From contig NC_068973.1 of NCBI RefSeq assembly GCF_016808095.1, positions 37,566,077 to 37,630,076 of the forward strand: a stretch of 64,000 nt of DNA, read 5' to 3'. The position numbers were made by a program, and so were the translations under genes. Below, in pieces: positions 49,601 to 59,756 of this stretch. Source of the stretch: Vigna angularis (taxonomy: Eukaryota > Streptophyta > Magnoliopsida > Fabales > Fabaceae). Each line of letters starts with the position of its first letter. Within the stretch, counting starts at the first letter, position 1. The notes under the pieces are model-generated. The model searched no databases, was not told where the DNA came from, and saw only the letters and a program-made list of their open reading frames with translations.

Positions 49601-51696
49601 TTGAAAATCCAAACAATAAAAGAAAATGTTAGTACACAAATAAAATAGAAGATTTGTAGTTTTACAAAACATGTCAAACTCAAGCCAAAAAAATGTTAAG
49701 AATAAAATTAACAATACACTATCCGACTCAATTTGTTTATTCATTGTGCTATTATAGACTAATGAAACTAAAGTTTGAATAACTTTTCACCAAAAACATC
49801 ATGTTGAGATAACTAATTTACTACTATTCTAGCTTAGCAATTCAGAACAATTAAAAGTTCCACTTCTTAAATTAATTATACAAGTTCAGGTCAATATCTC
49901 ACATTAAACAAGAATGGAGAATCAAAAACCATCCAAGCATCATAAACCCGAGATCTACATAATAGTATACAAAAGTCAATCAATCAATCAATGTTGAACA
50001 AGAATGGACAACCATGGACCGAGACAGTGGCAAAGAAAATACCATAAGTTTTAAATTATGTAATATCTTGTGTTCCATGAGTAAAGAACAAAAAGAATGT
50101 AAGCTGCATAATTATAATAAGAGAACAAAAGCAAAAATGTCATCAAGCCCAAAATAATACTGCTCAAATCAATGAATGTCGAATCCCACGTAAAAGAATG
50201 AAGCCTAAAGTATCTTTGTGAAATCAATTATGGGGTCAATAAATAAACATACATCATTGTTACTAATCTTCTGCTCCCATGTCTTCAAAGTCCATGTATC
50301 AACTCCTTTAGCCCCATAGTATTCCTCAACTTGAAAATCTGTCAGATATCTTATATTATTGAATTGCTGCAAGGTGGACACAAACACCGTTTAGCCTCTG
50401 AATCAATAAATCAAATACTTTGTTACAAAGGAAGAGTACAACATCTCATTACTCACTTATTGGACCTCTCTATATTAATAATGTCCTTGTTATTAGGAGC
50501 TAATTATCTTGTAACCACAATTTTAGGTAGTTTAAATTCATTATTGAATAATATAGCTTTTAAACTCCCATTCTCAGAGATCTATACGACCTAAGAGCTT
50601 TAACCTTTCAACAAATTATCAAAGATCCACTGACCTTAATTACAAAAGTTTCAAAATCCTATTTTGCATGGTACAAGTAAACACATTGAATAATATATTA
50701 TTCTCTTTATGACTTTAACAAAAGATGGGGTTGTTAAAATAACGTATTGTGGTTCGAAAGATCAAATAGCAGACACCATGACTAAGCCCTTCAAGTTATA
50801 ATTATTTTTAGAATAAAAATTCTGCTTGGCACCAGAAGTAAACTAACAGCAGTTTGCAGGTCCTTTTATTGAAGGATGTGCTGAACCTCTAAGACAGACT
50901 ACATTAAGACCATGTTAGTTCATGTTATGATGAGAACTTTACCCTTTATAAGTGTGAAAGATAAGCAAAAGCAGAAAGAGAGTTAGAATGTAAGATGCCT
51001 GATTGACTAGATGAACTGTGGGAGCCAAGAAAACAATCAGCTTCTTCATTCCCAAAGACTTGATGGTTTGACCAACCTCTTTCATAATCATCACCGCAAT
51101 CAAGGTCTTACCAGAGCCTGTATCCAACACGGCTATTGTGTTCCTTCTCCGTGCAACTTCAAACACTTCTCTCTGATAACTATATGTTAAACAAAGAAGG
51201 CGTGAAAATAGCAAAAGCAGTCTTTATGACCAAATTCGAACAGAAAAGATAGAGAAAATACCAAAAAATGCAATCTTTATTATCAAAGTGGGATAAAAAA
51301 AAATCGATAAAAGATAAAGAAAACAACACAAAATGCAGTCTTTATTATCAAACTAAAAAAGAAAGGATCTAGAAGATAAGAAAAACGCAATCTTCGTGAT
51401 CATTCTTCCCAGACCATTATGCCTAAAACACGAAAAAACATAATGGGGGCGTGCATTTTGCAAAACCCATAACAATTTTTAAAACTCAAGAAGAAGGTCA
51501 ATCAAATAAAATGACGCAACCCTTGAAAAAACCAAAAAATAAAAAATTCAACCAGTATTTGAAAAAAAAGGAACCACCTTCTGGGGTTCATGTTGGAAGT
51601 AGACAATTCCAGGGATGTATAATTATCAACATCGGGTTGCTTTCGTTTTTTACTTTGATTTTGGTTATGGTCTAATGAATCATGGTTGAAATTCAT
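31691..51696 (-). CDS. DCL3: Endoribonuclease Dicer homolog 3 (DICER-LIKE 3)
   Basis: Twenty-five exons, from the 5' end: 51696-51578, 51179-50999, 50366-50253, 47969-47835, 47693-47624, 46962-46898, 46356-46225, 46115-45975, 44467-44338, 43772-43667, 43559-43367, 43264-43104, 40700-40485, 40399-40134, 38489-38215, 38116-37584, 37481-37387, 37117-36891, 36796-36587, 35591-35115, 35026-34760, 34220-33888, 32874-32637, 32287-32176, 31907-31691. They sum to 1670 residues (Arabidopsis DCL3 is about 1580). Helicase: motif I DTGSGKT (about 59), DECH (167-170), motif VI QSRGRSR (498). Then the Dicer dimerisation domain (about 575-670), PAZ (about 860-990), RNase IIIa (ERLELLGDS, about 1070), RNase IIIb (RLEFLGDS, 1283) and two dsRNA-binding regions (about 1415-1482 and 1562-1665). 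DCL3 cuts RDR2-made dsRNA into 24-nt siRNAs for RNA-directed DNA methylation in the nucleus. Helicase wording ([22 protein letters not shown]) favours DCL3 over DCL2. No lesion is visible. Introns 2 and 12 appear to be GC-AG. Confidence 0.95.
33690..33830 (-). repeat. Legume dispersed repeat copy in DCL3 intron 22
   Basis: Contains the family hallmark 'cccacatcgactaaacatg' followed by a degenerate form of the 'gtgcaaacctcac...ttacaagcc' block and a tail like 'aattaagttaggctt'. It matches the reverse complement of the copies at 42337-42955. Confidence 0.6.
34699..34721. repeat. (GT)n microsatellite in DCL3 intron 21
   Basis: About 11 GT units within an intron that otherwise shows only AT-rich sequence and a few imperfect 'atctttta' repeats. 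Confidence 0.85.
36153..36475 (-). repeat. Two further copies of the dispersed repeat in DCL3 intron 19
   Basis: Copies at about 36153-36290 and 36358-36475 share 'cccacatcgac'/'ctcatatcgac', 'gagtgcaaacctcac' and 'ttacaagcc' blocks in the same order. Both are in the orientation opposite to the array at 42337-42955. They lie about 205 bp apart in direct repeat. Confidence 0.7.
38490..40133. other. DCL3 intron 14 (1644 bp)
   Basis: Long intron with no identifiable transposon protein. A segment around 38940-39245 repeats words such as 'gattccac' and 'gcgattttgac', which suggests old repeat DNA, but I cannot assign it. Confidence 0.5.
40740..40990 (+). mobile_element. Truncated LTR-retrotransposon 5' end in DCL3 intron 12
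   Basis: GGTATCAGAGCTC at about 40886 is an initiator-methionine tRNA primer-binding site. It follows LTR-like sequence and precedes an ATG at about 40936 that would open a short gag-like start. The element then ends abruptly near 40990, where sequence belonging to an opposite-strand element begins. No pol region follows. Confidence 0.55.
40991..41245 (-). mobile_element. Internal 5' stub of a minus-strand LTR element
   Basis: Read on the minus strand, a primer-binding site TGGTATCAGCGCT (41231-41245) abuts the LTR at 41246. It is followed by leader sequence in which 'gccttcattg' recurs three or four times. The stub runs into the plus-strand fragment ending at about 40990. There is no coding capacity. 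Confidence 0.6.
41246..41472 (-). repeat. 227 bp LTR in DCL3 intron 12
   Basis: On the minus strand it runs TGTTAGAATCTG...ATTATAACA, with TG/CA ends, directly followed by the primer-binding site at 41231-41245. It is therefore a 5' LTR on the minus strand. Its short length differs from the 400 bp LTR of the copia family at 1-6861. No matching second LTR was seen nearby. Confidence 0.7.
41524..41800 (+). pseudogene. Ty3/gypsy integrase C-terminal relic
   Basis: The frame at 41524-41721 contains [14 protein letters not shown], then [20 protein letters not shown] and FKLQLPE. A continuation after a stop reads [14 protein letters not shown]. This is the conserved end of Ty3/gypsy integrase (usual form GDxVxLKL...LSxRFxGPFxVLxxIGxVAYxLxLP...HPVFHVSxLK). 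Only this tail remains, in the largest DCL3 intron and on the strand opposite to DCL3. Confidence 0.8.
42337..42955 (+). repeat. Three tandem copies of the dispersed legume repeat
   Basis: Copies start at about 42337, 42603 and 42843 with 'gttaagaa(a/g)tgg'. Each contains 'aaacctaa', 'tacaaaac(c)', 'gtaagatgaggtttgcac', 'cacttatatactac' and 'agtcgatgtgag' blocks; the third is cut short near 42955. Units of about 265 and 240 bp. The family has no coding capacity here. In my memory similar sequence is widespread in phaseoloid legumes, but its class is not clear to me. Confidence 0.75.
44631..44715 (-). repeat. Degenerate dispersed repeat copy in DCL3 intron 8
   Basis: The 'aaatatgtgcaaaacctcacattacatg' region corresponds to the reverse complement of the central block of the 42337-42955 array. 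Shorter and more decayed than the other copies. Confidence 0.5.
45075..45545 (+). repeat. Pair of a second dispersed repeat in DCL3 intron 8
   Basis: Two blocks, about 45085-45185 and 45445-45545, share 'gtcttggagtgtggcttata', 'tctattgggcaacttcact' and 'caattg(g)ttttaag'. They differ at scattered positions. The first is followed by 'gagttcgattccc', a polymerase III B-box-like word, so a tRNA-derived origin is possible but unproven. Confidence 0.65.
48130..48600 (-). pseudogene. Copia RNase H relic in DCL3 intron 3
   Basis: On the minus strand 48400-48500 reads [20 protein letters not shown], then LRQLFKQL. This is the copia RNase H segment usually seen as SxAEAEYRAMA...CELxWLxxLL. Further on (about 48235-48190) [13 protein letters not shown] resembles the pol end DQLADxFTKxL. 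Surrounding intron sequence (47970-50252) has no other recognisable protein fragment. Confidence 0.7.
50720..50870 (+). pseudogene. Copia pol C-terminal relic in DCL3 intron 2
   Basis: [18 protein letters not shown] on the plus strand at about 50748-50801 matches the last residues of copia pol (form YCxxxxQxADxxTKxL). A stop follows. A second, smaller copia trace in the same gene, on the opposite strand to the relic at 48130-48600. Confidence 0.65.
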
Positions 51697-53229
51697 GATC
51701 AGAGTTTGCTGCAGTAGGGAAAAACAAAAACTGGAAAAGGGGACAGAGAGAAGTGTGCCCTGTGAAGACTGAAAGCTTTGAGTAGAGAGGGACTAATGTA
51801 CTCAGTTCACATAAAGTAAACAAAATAAGATTCTGTTAGTTTTAGGAACAATAAATAATAAAAATAATTTTATTTTAAATATTGTTATTTTTATTTTTAT
51901 TTTTTTATTCTATTTCTCACTACAAATATTTTTAATTTTTCAGGTACTAAACTCTCATTTTCATGATAATTCTTTATGTATAATATTTTATATCAAATTA
52001 AAAATAAAAAATGGAGGTGAAATTTTGTAAAAAGAAATGTTCAATAAAATATTTAATATAAGACATCAAATATAAATTTTAGTTTCTGATGAACTTTTTG
52101 TGACATATATAAAAAAATTAGCTCTTATTTTTAGATATACGATATAATAATTATTTTTCAGCAAACTTATTGGGCTTAACATTATATTAAAGATAAATTA
52201 AAAATTATTTTATTTATATTTTAAGTATCCGAGTAATAATGACATAAACTTTCAAATTTAAAGTAAAAATATGTAATTAAATAAGTAGATAATTTTACTG
52301 CGTTTGAACATTCACTTCTTTTTTTATGAAGACGATGGAGTGTTTATAAGTTTTAAAAAATTTTAGGTAAAATTTGAGCTTTCAAAACGTTCAAAACATG
52401 TTATTAACTAAGACACAACATACCAGAATGCTCTCCTCTTTATAATATTTGAAAATAGGGATCCCCATTTCGATATCATTAAAAAAATTTAGTAGCAAGA
52501 TTTTCAAATTTATTTATTGATAACTAATAGTAGAAAATTAATTTTAATATTCTTAATTTTACGTTTAATTGGATTTAGATAGAAAGATGAAACTGCATGT
52601 AAAAAATGCAAGTTACTTAAGAGGAGAGATGTTTAGAATTATAAGTAACTTAATTGAGTTTTATTTTAATTGAAATTCTTAATTTTAATGTTATTCTAAT
52701 TGAATTTGGATTTTTTTTAATTGAAACCTCATTAAGGAAAAAAAGTAAATAGGTTTTAAAGATGAAAAAGAAAGGATGAATTTTAATTACATTAATTTTA
52801 ATTGAGTGGTACTACTTTAACACACATATTCACCCAAAAGAAGGTGAACAATAAAAAAACTGATAATCTATACGATTTTGTTTATCAGTTCTAACAATTT
52901 CAGATTTTACAAGTAAAATCTAGATTTAAACTCCATTTCAAATGGCATTAGTTTCAACAAGCAATTTGACTGACAAATTTGACCTTGAACTATGTGAGAG
53001 TACATGGGAATTCTATTGAAGTTATGGTTGTCAGATTTTTTTTTCATCCACCACTAGAAAATAATTATGGTGAAGTTATGTAGTAAGCTCCTTGATAATT
53101 GTGAGAATGGTTTCAAGAATAAATGGTCCAAGTATGGCAATACTCTAAGTATTTGGAAACACTCTGAAACTTTAATATTAGCCCAATTAAATAAATGGGG
53201 TACCAATTTATGGAAAGATTAAATTCACA
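51697..53229. other. Intergenic region between DCL3 and the PPR gene
   Basis: Both neighbours are on the minus strand, so this holds the DCL3 promoter and the 3' untranslated region of the PPR gene. It is AT-rich; no further gene or repeat protein was recognised. Confidence 0.65.
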
Positions 53230-56202
53230 TCACCAGTAATCGCCGCAAGAGCAGATCCCACTCCCGAAATGATGAAATCGATTTGCATCTCTCAAAACAA
53301 TTTCACGCTTAAAAACCTTTGATATATATTTGATTGCGCTATGGCAATCTCCACACACTCTGAGGTTTTTAATTACCCTTAAAGTAGTGGATGGAGGAGT
53401 TTTTATAAGCCCATAAGCTATTGCTAGCTTCTCACTGTGATAATACAAAGAACACTCTTTATCTTCTTCTTCTACATCAACAAGTGCAAATTCCGTATCA
53501 GGGACATATCCTTCTTCTCTGATCCTCTTCATAACATACTCTAACTTATTATATATCAAACCAGTTTCTTCGTGTGACCTATCGCCAGCTACGAACAAAT
53601 GCACTTTGTTCTTCAAATCTACCCAACTAAACCCCGGATCCTTCTTCACGTTTACTTTTCTCATCATATTTCTGGCACTCACCACATTTTCCCATTGGTT
53701 TGCGGCGGCATAAACATTGGATAAAAGAACATAAGCTGCTGAATCTGATGGCTCCAAGGTCAAAAGCTTCTCTGCTACACGTTTTCCTGTCTCTTTGTCT
53801 ACCTGAACCCTACAAGCATTAAGCAGTGTTCTATACATTGAAGCAGAAGCTTCAAAAGGCATTGATGATATCAACTTTTCAGCTTCCAGTAGCTGCCCCG
53901 CTCGGCTAAGGGCGTCAACAAGACAAGAATGGTGCTCAATCCCAGGTTCAATACCGTAGTTTTTCTGCATGGAATAAAAATTCTCATAAGCTTCGGATAT
54001 CAAACCAGAGTGGCTGCAAGCAGAAAGAACCCCTATAAAAGTAACTCTATCCGGCATTAGACCCCTAGATTTCATGTCTTTGAAAAACTGGAGGGCTTCC
54101 TCAGCATTTCCGTGTTGAGCTAATCCTACTATCATGGCATTCCACGAGGCAATCCTCTTCGTGTTCATTCTTCTAAACAAACCACGTGCATCTTCTATGT
54201 TCCCACACTTGGCATACATGTCAACGAGTGAGGTCATCACAAAAGGATCAAAAGCACAGTCTAGTTTTACAATATTTGCATGAATCTGTCTCCCTTGTTC
54301 CAATGCTGTTAAAAGAGAACAAGCCTTGACTAGGGTAGCAAAGGTATATTCATCAGGCTGCACCCTGGAAAGTCTCATCTGATGGTATGTGGAAAGAGCA
54401 TGATCCTCTTGTCCATTTTCCACACATCCTGATATCATAGTAGTCCAAGCAACATCATCAGGTGAGGGTATCTCGGTGAAAACTCTGCTTGCACTTTCCA
54501 CCTCTCCACATTTTAGATACATATCAAGAACACCACTGATGACAAACAAATCTAAATTAAACCCTCTTTTTACGACAACAGCATGAATTTGCCTCCCTTG
54601 TTCAAGCCCCACCAATCCCCCAGCAGCTTTAGCTGCATTCACCACAGTGATCTGATCCCCTCTCTCTCCACTCTCATGCAATATCGAATAAAGCCTCAAT
54701 GCTTTGTGAAAATCATCACGCATTATATACCCATGCATCATAGCATTCCAAGATGCCAAATCATCTTGGTTAACGAAAAGAACTTCTGCCTCCTCCGTCC
54801 TCCCACTCTTGGAATAGACATCAATAAGAGTTGTTGAAACAAATGAATCCAAGACAACACCAGCTTTCATTGCGTAAGTATGAATCTGTGTGGCAAGATG
54901 GCAACCCTGTTCAAGAGAGGAACAAGCCCTCAAAACGCTCGCAATAGTGAATTGATCCGGCAACAGGCCATCACGTAATAAATCAACGAAGAAACCAACA
55001 GAACACTCCTCCAAACCATTCAGTGCAAAGCCAGATATCATGGTGTTCCATGATATCAAATCCACTTCATTCATTTGACCAAACACAGATCTCGCACGAG
55101 AAACTGAACCAGCCTTAACATAAATATTAATAAGGCTGTTTCCAACAGAAACAACTTGATCCAGCTCCGTCCTAATGACAGCACCGTGAATCTGTTTCCC
55201 CAGTTCAAGGCAATTCAAACTGGCTGCCACAGACAACATCACAACAAAAGTCAAGCTGTCACAAGCAACACTTGACTTTATCATATCCCTAAAACAATCT
55301 ACAGCTTCCCAAGCTTCACCTCTCTGAAGACACCGAGATAGTGTCTTGTTCCATGCAATAACATCCGAATTGTCACTGTCGCGTATAAACAATTTTGTGG
55401 CATAAGCTCGAAGCTGCTTCAACTGCGATTCGAAAGCAGTATTTCTACTCATACTAACCCGCGCCAGAGCACGAAGAGTGACGTCATCGGGACGCAGCCC
55501 CGTTCGGTGAAACTCTGAGAAGAGAAGCAACGCTTCGTGTTCGAGACACGTGTCGACGTAAGCCTTCATCATGAGGTTCCAGAGCACAACGTCCCTCACG
55601 GCCATTCCATCGAACAAAAGACGAGCCTCTCTGATTCGTCCAAACTTGGAGTAAATGTTGACGAGAGCGCCGGCCACGAACACGTCCCATAGTAACCCGA
55701 TCTTAAGGGCGTAACCGTGGAGGGACGCGGAGGCGAAGGAGGAACCAGAGAGGAAACACATTTTGAGGACAGGAGCGAGAGTGTGGCGCGTGGTGGACAG
55801 GGCGGAGTGGCGGAGTTGACAGAAGAGGTGGAGGCCGTCGTAGGGGTTGTCCGCTTGGGCGTAGGCGGAGAGGATGGCGTTCCAGGTTACGAGGTCTTTG
55901 GCTTCGTGGGGCGTTGCGTCGAACAGTTTGCGCGCGGAAGAGAGGGAACCGCATTTGGCGTACATGGTGATGAGGTTGTTGGTGAGGAAACATTCGGGAT
56001 GGTGGCCGGACGTTAATATGCGGGCGTGGGCGCGCTTCCCCAGGAGAAGGTCGGAGGCGGCGATGGCCTGGCGGAGGATGGAAAACCATTGAGGGGGAGA
56101 GTGAGGGTGTGAGAGGGAAAGAGAATGGGAATGTGAATGGATTTGGTGAGCGCGTGAGGTTAATGCATTGGCAGTGGAAGTGCCTCGTGTTCGCAACTGC
56201 AT
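53230..56202 (-). CDS. DYW-class pentatricopeptide repeat protein
   Basis: A single uninterrupted exon of 990 residues, as usual for this family. After an N-terminal stretch rich in S, H and R that looks like an organelle transit peptide, P, L and S type PPR motifs run from about residue 45 to 780 ([73 protein letters not shown]). E and E+ motifs follow, then the DYW domain, with the HSEKLA signature (HxE), CGDCH (CxxCH) and the C-terminal CSCGDYW. DYW domains carry the cytidine deaminase used for C-to-U RNA editing in plastids and mitochondria; the PPR tract chooses the RNA site. Sequence and length closely resemble Arabidopsis At4g33170 (990 residues, PCMP-H53). The 5' third is clearly richer in G and C than the rest, which produces long antisense frames that I take to be shadows. 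Confidence 0.96.
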   Translation of the reverse strand: MQLRTRGTSTANALTSRAHQIHSHSHSLSLSHPHSPPQWFSILRQAIAASDLLLGKRAHARILTSGHHPECFLTNNLITMYAKCGSLSSARKLFDATPHEAKDLVTWNAILSAYAQADNPYDGLHLFCQLRHSALSTTRHTLAPVLKMCFLSGSSFASASLHGYALKIGLLWDVFVAGALVNIYSKFGRIREARLLFDGMAVRDVVLWNLMMKAYVDTCLEHEALLLFSEFHRTGLRPDDVTLRALARVSMSRNTAFESQLKQLRAYATKLFIRDSDNSDVIAWNKTLSRCLQRGEAWEAVDCFRDMIKSSVACDSLTFVVMLSVAASLNCLELGKQIHGAVIRTELDQVVSVGNSLINIYVKAGSVSRARSVFGQMNEVDLISWNTMISGFALNGLEECSVGFFVDLLRDGLLPDQFTIASVLRACSSLEQGCHLATQIHTYAMKAGVVLDSFVSTTLIDVYSKSGRTEEAEVLFVNQDDLASWNAMMHGYIMRDDFHKALRLYSILHESGERGDQITVVNAAKAAGGLVGLEQGRQIHAVVVKRGFNLDLFVISGVLDMYLKCGEVESASRVFTEIPSPDDVAWTTMISGCVENGQEDHALSTYHQMRLSRVQPDEYTFATLVKACSLLTALEQGRQIHANIVKLDCAFDPFVMTSLVDMYAKCGNIEDARGLFRRMNTKRIASWNAMIVGLAQHGNAEEALQFFKDMKSRGLMPDRVTFIGVLSACSHSGLISEAYENFYSMQKNYGIEPGIEHHSCLVDALSRAGQLLEAEKLISSMPFEASASMYRTLLNACRVQVDKETGKRVAEKLLTLEPSDSAAYVLLSNVYAAANQWENVVSARNMMRKVNVKKDPGFSWVDLKNKVHLFVAGDRSHEETGLIYNKLEYVMKRIREEGYVPDTEFALVDVEEEDKECSLYYHSEKLAIAYGLIKTPPSTTLRVIKNLRVCGDCHSAIKYISKVFKREIVLRDANRFHHFGSGICSCGDYW

Positions 56203-57930
56203 CTTGGCATTAAGAACTCAATCTCCGACCATGCTGGGTTCGTTCAAAACCAGTTTACTTCATCGTTTGCTGCTTGGACTTGGAATGTGGAAGTTGGAAC
56301 TCAGGTTCTCAATTAGCGGGAATTCAGAACATGATATCTTTCTAATTTTTATTTATTTTTTATTTACACGCCAAACAAATAAGAAATCATCATTGATATT
56401 TTTTTAAGACTTACCCACAATTTCTGTCAACAAAAAATAATAATTAATACAATATCTTAGTAGTTTTAATATCATTTTCGATAAAAAAAAAAAACAGAGT
56501 TTTACTTTATTACTTTGATATTTAATACTGGCGTTTTTAAGTGAACTGCCAGTGTAAAAGCTATATTCTTATGAGAAAAACATTTATAGAATTGGATCTG
56601 AATCTTATTCTATTATAAAAATCAATAAAATTATTACAGCTGATATTTTATGAATAATATTCACTATACTTAAAAAAAAAAACAGGCTGGCAAGAATGAA
56701 AACTAAAACTTCAGAAAAACTTGGTATTTCACCAAATTATCGAATAATAAAAAAATATTTTAATATAATTTTTTAAAATTATTATAAAGTCAACAAATAT
56801 AATTATGCATAACAATTTAAAATTAAATTACAGTATAAAATATCTCATTCTCAATGTATAAATTTTGTTTCTATTTTTTTTAAAGCCCGTGGTATCATTT
56901 TGATATAGTATTTTCCATTTATTAAGTCAAGTGAAAAATGGTAAAAAAAATGGCACATTGAGACACTTGGTTTTTCAAATATATTATCAGAATAAAAGTT
57001 CTTTATTTTAATTACATCTTATTGGAGGGTTTATATAATTAAAAATTATTTAGTTACGTATAAACTCGTACAAAATCATACATAATTTTAAAAATAATTA
57101 TAAACTAATAAAATAATTAATATAATTAAAACTTTATATAACGTATTAAACATAAATTAAATTTTGACATCAAATAAATATTAAATATTCACATTGTAGA
57201 CTCATTTTAAATTTATTTTTTTCAAAAATAGTTTTATTAATGGTAATAAATTCATAGACATTAATTTATATGAATTAAAATATTTATAATACATTGTAAA
57301 CTCGTACAAAATTATACATAATTTTATATAATATATTAAACATGTATTGGATTTTTACATTCGAACTTGTAAACATCAGATATCCACATCTGATTTTTTA
57401 GAATCGGATTTGCACATTTGATAGAGTTATCTTAAGTTAATTTTATTCAAAAAATAGTTTTATTAATTTTAATAAATTCATAAAAATTAATTTATATAAT
57501 TAAAAAGTATATAATACATTATAAAGTCATATATAAAATTAAAAAAAATTATAAACCCATAATTTAAATATTTAACAGAGATAAAATGTGAAACAGATAC
57601 GAAAATTCGAACGTCCTTCCATCGGATGTCCACATCCGAGTTGACATGCGTCGGATCTTAATAGTTGATGTTGTCGTTTTCAAATGTTTGTTGTCTTTTG
57701 TAACCATACAAATAGATTAACAAAAATAAAATACTAACCTCCCTCCAGCCATATTGATGCAACCAGCAAGAGTACCAAGAAGACGCACTTTAAACGCACC
57801 ACCACAAAGTACCTCAAGCGCACACCACAATGCAAGTCAAGCTTGCTGAAAGCACCACTCCAAGCTGCACTTGAACACTAACAACCCCTCTCAAATATTT
57901 TTAATTTTGAATAACACACTTACAGATATA
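56203..57930. other. AT-rich intergenic region upstream of the PPR gene
   Basis: The first few hundred bases would hold the PPR promoter and leader. The rest is very AT-rich. 57050-57580 contains imperfect repeats listed next. 57730-57890 is less AT-rich, with repeated 'gcacca' words, and I cannot assign it. Confidence 0.6.
57222..57529. repeat. Imperfect direct repeat, about 85 bp units 222 bp apart
   Basis: 57222-57306 and 57444-57529 share 'atagttttattaat', 'taataaattcata', 'attaatttatat' and 'ataatacatt'. A weaker third copy may lie near 57030-57120. The unit is AT-rich and noncoding. Confidence 0.55.
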
Positions 57931-58826
57931 ACAATTCATATGAGCTGCAAATAAAAAAACTCAAGAGGAAAAATAATTATCACAGCTGCAATTCAAATGG
58001 GGTATTGGGGTGTTGGGTTTCTTAATAAAAATGAGATGGGGTGCAGAGGTACAGGAATGCATGTATTGTAATAGGAGGAAAATATAGGTGTAGTTAATGC
58101 TGGACAGAGAAATTTTCAATAACAAAAATTAATAAATAACCACCTTATTAATTATGGGTATTTTAGAAACAATTCATATGAGCTGCAAAGAAAAAACTCA
58201 ATAGGAAAAATGATTATCACATATGCAATTCAAATAGGGTGTTGCGTTTCTTAATAAAAATGAGATGGGATGCAGAGGTACTGGAATGCATGTATTGCAA
58301 TAGGAGGAAAACAGAGGTGCAGTTAATGCTGGACAGAGAAATTTTTAATAACAAAAATTAATAAATAACCACCTTATTAATTATGGGTATTTTAGAAACA
58401 ATTCATATGAGCTACAAAGAAAAAACTCAAGAGAAAAAATGATTATCACATATGCAATTCAAATGGGGTGTTGCGTTTCTTAATAAAAATGAGATGGGAT
58501 GCAGAGGTACAGGAATGCATGTATCGTAATAGGAGGAAAACAGAGGTGCAGTTAATGTTGGACAGAGAAATTTTCAATAAACAAAAATTAATAAATAACC
58601 ACCTTATTAATTATGGGTATTTTAGAAACAATTCATATGAGCTGCAAAGAAAAAACTCAAGAGAAAAAATGATTATCACATCTGCAATTCAAATGGGATA
58701 CTGGGGTGTTGCGTTTCTTAATAAAAATGAGATGGGGGTGCAGAGGTACAAGAATGCATGTATGGTAATAGGAGGAAAACAGAGGTGCAATTAATGTTGG
58801 ACAGAGAAATTTTCAATAAACAAAAA
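57931..58826. repeat. Tandem array of about 230 bp units, nearly four copies
   Basis: The word 'acaattcatatgagct' starts units at 57931, 58169, 58398 and 58628, giving periods of 238, 229 and 230 bp. Each unit contains 'gattatcaca', 'caattcaaat', 'aataaaaatgagatggg', 'aggaatgcatgtat' and 'gacagagaaatttt'. The fourth unit is cut about 30 bp before its end, exactly where the copia LTR begins. Reading frames of about 100 codons here are a product of the repetition and resemble nothing known. Confidence 0.92.
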
Positions 58827-59560
58827 TTTATCCTATTTTATCATCATTATATTGTGTTTCTGTTGAATGGGACCGGGGAAAACTCCTGCTGCCTCCGCCC
58901 GGAAACACTCCTCCTCCTCCGATCGGTTCTTCTTCCTTCGCTCCTGACGCTCGTTCTTTCACTCTCCTCACGCTCGTCCTCCACGCAAATAAACACTCTG
59001 ACGCTCAAGTCAGAATGGGCTTTAGCAAGTCTATGTAATTATCACAGAACAAAGAGTTTACCTTCTCCTTTGACCGCTATTTATATGATTTCAGAGAATA
59101 TTCCCCATTAATTTACCTTTTAATGGCTTTCAATGCATACCTTAAATACTCGACAATGACCGTTACCTCATTAACTAATCATTCATGAGCCTCCAATTGT
59201 TGTCCCCCCGCCCATAGCTTTAGGTGTTCGCCCAGCTTAGTCGTATTATTCCTAAGAGAACCGATCGGACGTATCAGGCCGAGGCGCCCGATCGGATAGA
59301 TTAGCTATGCTTCTACCCGATCGGCCCTCTCTAAAACCTTCCCGGTCGGTTGTCCGCCCTTGGTAGTAACATATTGTGTGAAGGGTTACCCTATTTACCA
59401 TGATTATATTGTGTCTAGGATTACCCTATTTATCATGATTATATTGTGTTTAGGGTTACCCTATTTATCATGTACTTTTGTATCAATTTATTCTTATAAA
59501 TAGAAGATTGTGAGAGGGATCAATTAAGCCCTCTAGAATTATTTTACAGTTTAATTCTCA
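58827..59560 (+). repeat. Copia 5' LTR, interrupted and 5'-clipped
   Basis: 58827-58857 and 59371-59560 together match the start of the 3' LTR at 63873 onward, apart from its first ten bases, which are missing where the tandem array joins. Without the insertion the LTR is about 210 bp. It ends in TTCTCA at 59560, three bases before the primer-binding site. It contains a run of 35 bp repeats (59371-59475), also found in the 3' LTR. Confidence 0.85.
58858..59370. mobile_element. 513 bp insertion in the LTR with 9 bp target duplication
   Basis: The LTR word ATATTGTGT stands at 58849-58857 and again at 59371-59379. The sequence between is absent from the 3' LTR. It is far less AT-rich than its host, with several 'cgatcgg' words at 59261-59340. 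Nine-base duplications are typical of Mutator-like elements. The ends share only a weak 'gaccggg' similarity in inverted orientation, so the class is uncertain. It encodes no recognisable protein. Confidence 0.75.
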
Positions 59561-59563
59561 AGT

Positions 59564-59575
59564 TGGTATCAGAGC
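59564..59575 (+). other. Primer-binding site (initiator Met tRNA)
   Basis: TGGTATCAGAGC, the standard plant copia primer-binding site, lies three bases after the LTR end. Confidence 0.92.
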
Positions 59576-59756
59576 GGGTCGATCCCGCTCTGATTTCTGT
59601 CTCGTAATATCTGTCTGGCGCCACAGTCTGTCGTCGCCCGCCACCGTTCGCCGCTGCCCGTCGCCGGCCACCGTCATCCATCGCTGTCACAGTTTTGTTC
59701 GTCTAAACCCTTAGGGTTTTCTTGTTCCTCACTGGTACTATTCGTCTTCTTCATAA

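Noticed and set aside
50939..50998. Extension of DCL3 exon 2 to a GT donor about 56 bp further on
   Set aside because: It adds unrelated hydrophobic residues and puts the next exon out of frame.
31691..51696. DCL2 instead of DCL3
   Set aside because: Helicase and RNase III wording, the two C-terminal dsRNA-binding regions and the length agree with DCL3; DCL2 is shorter and differs in motif I and II surroundings.
55484..56092. Several frames of 70-130 codons on both strands over the PPR gene start
   Set aside because: They are shadows caused by the higher GC content of the 5' third of the PPR gene; the DYW PPR frame explains the region.
58468..59111. Frames of 108 and 117 codons with similar N-terminal text (EVQLMLDREIFNKQK)
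   Set aside because: The similarity comes from the tandem 230 bp repeat; the second frame runs across the LTR and its insertion.
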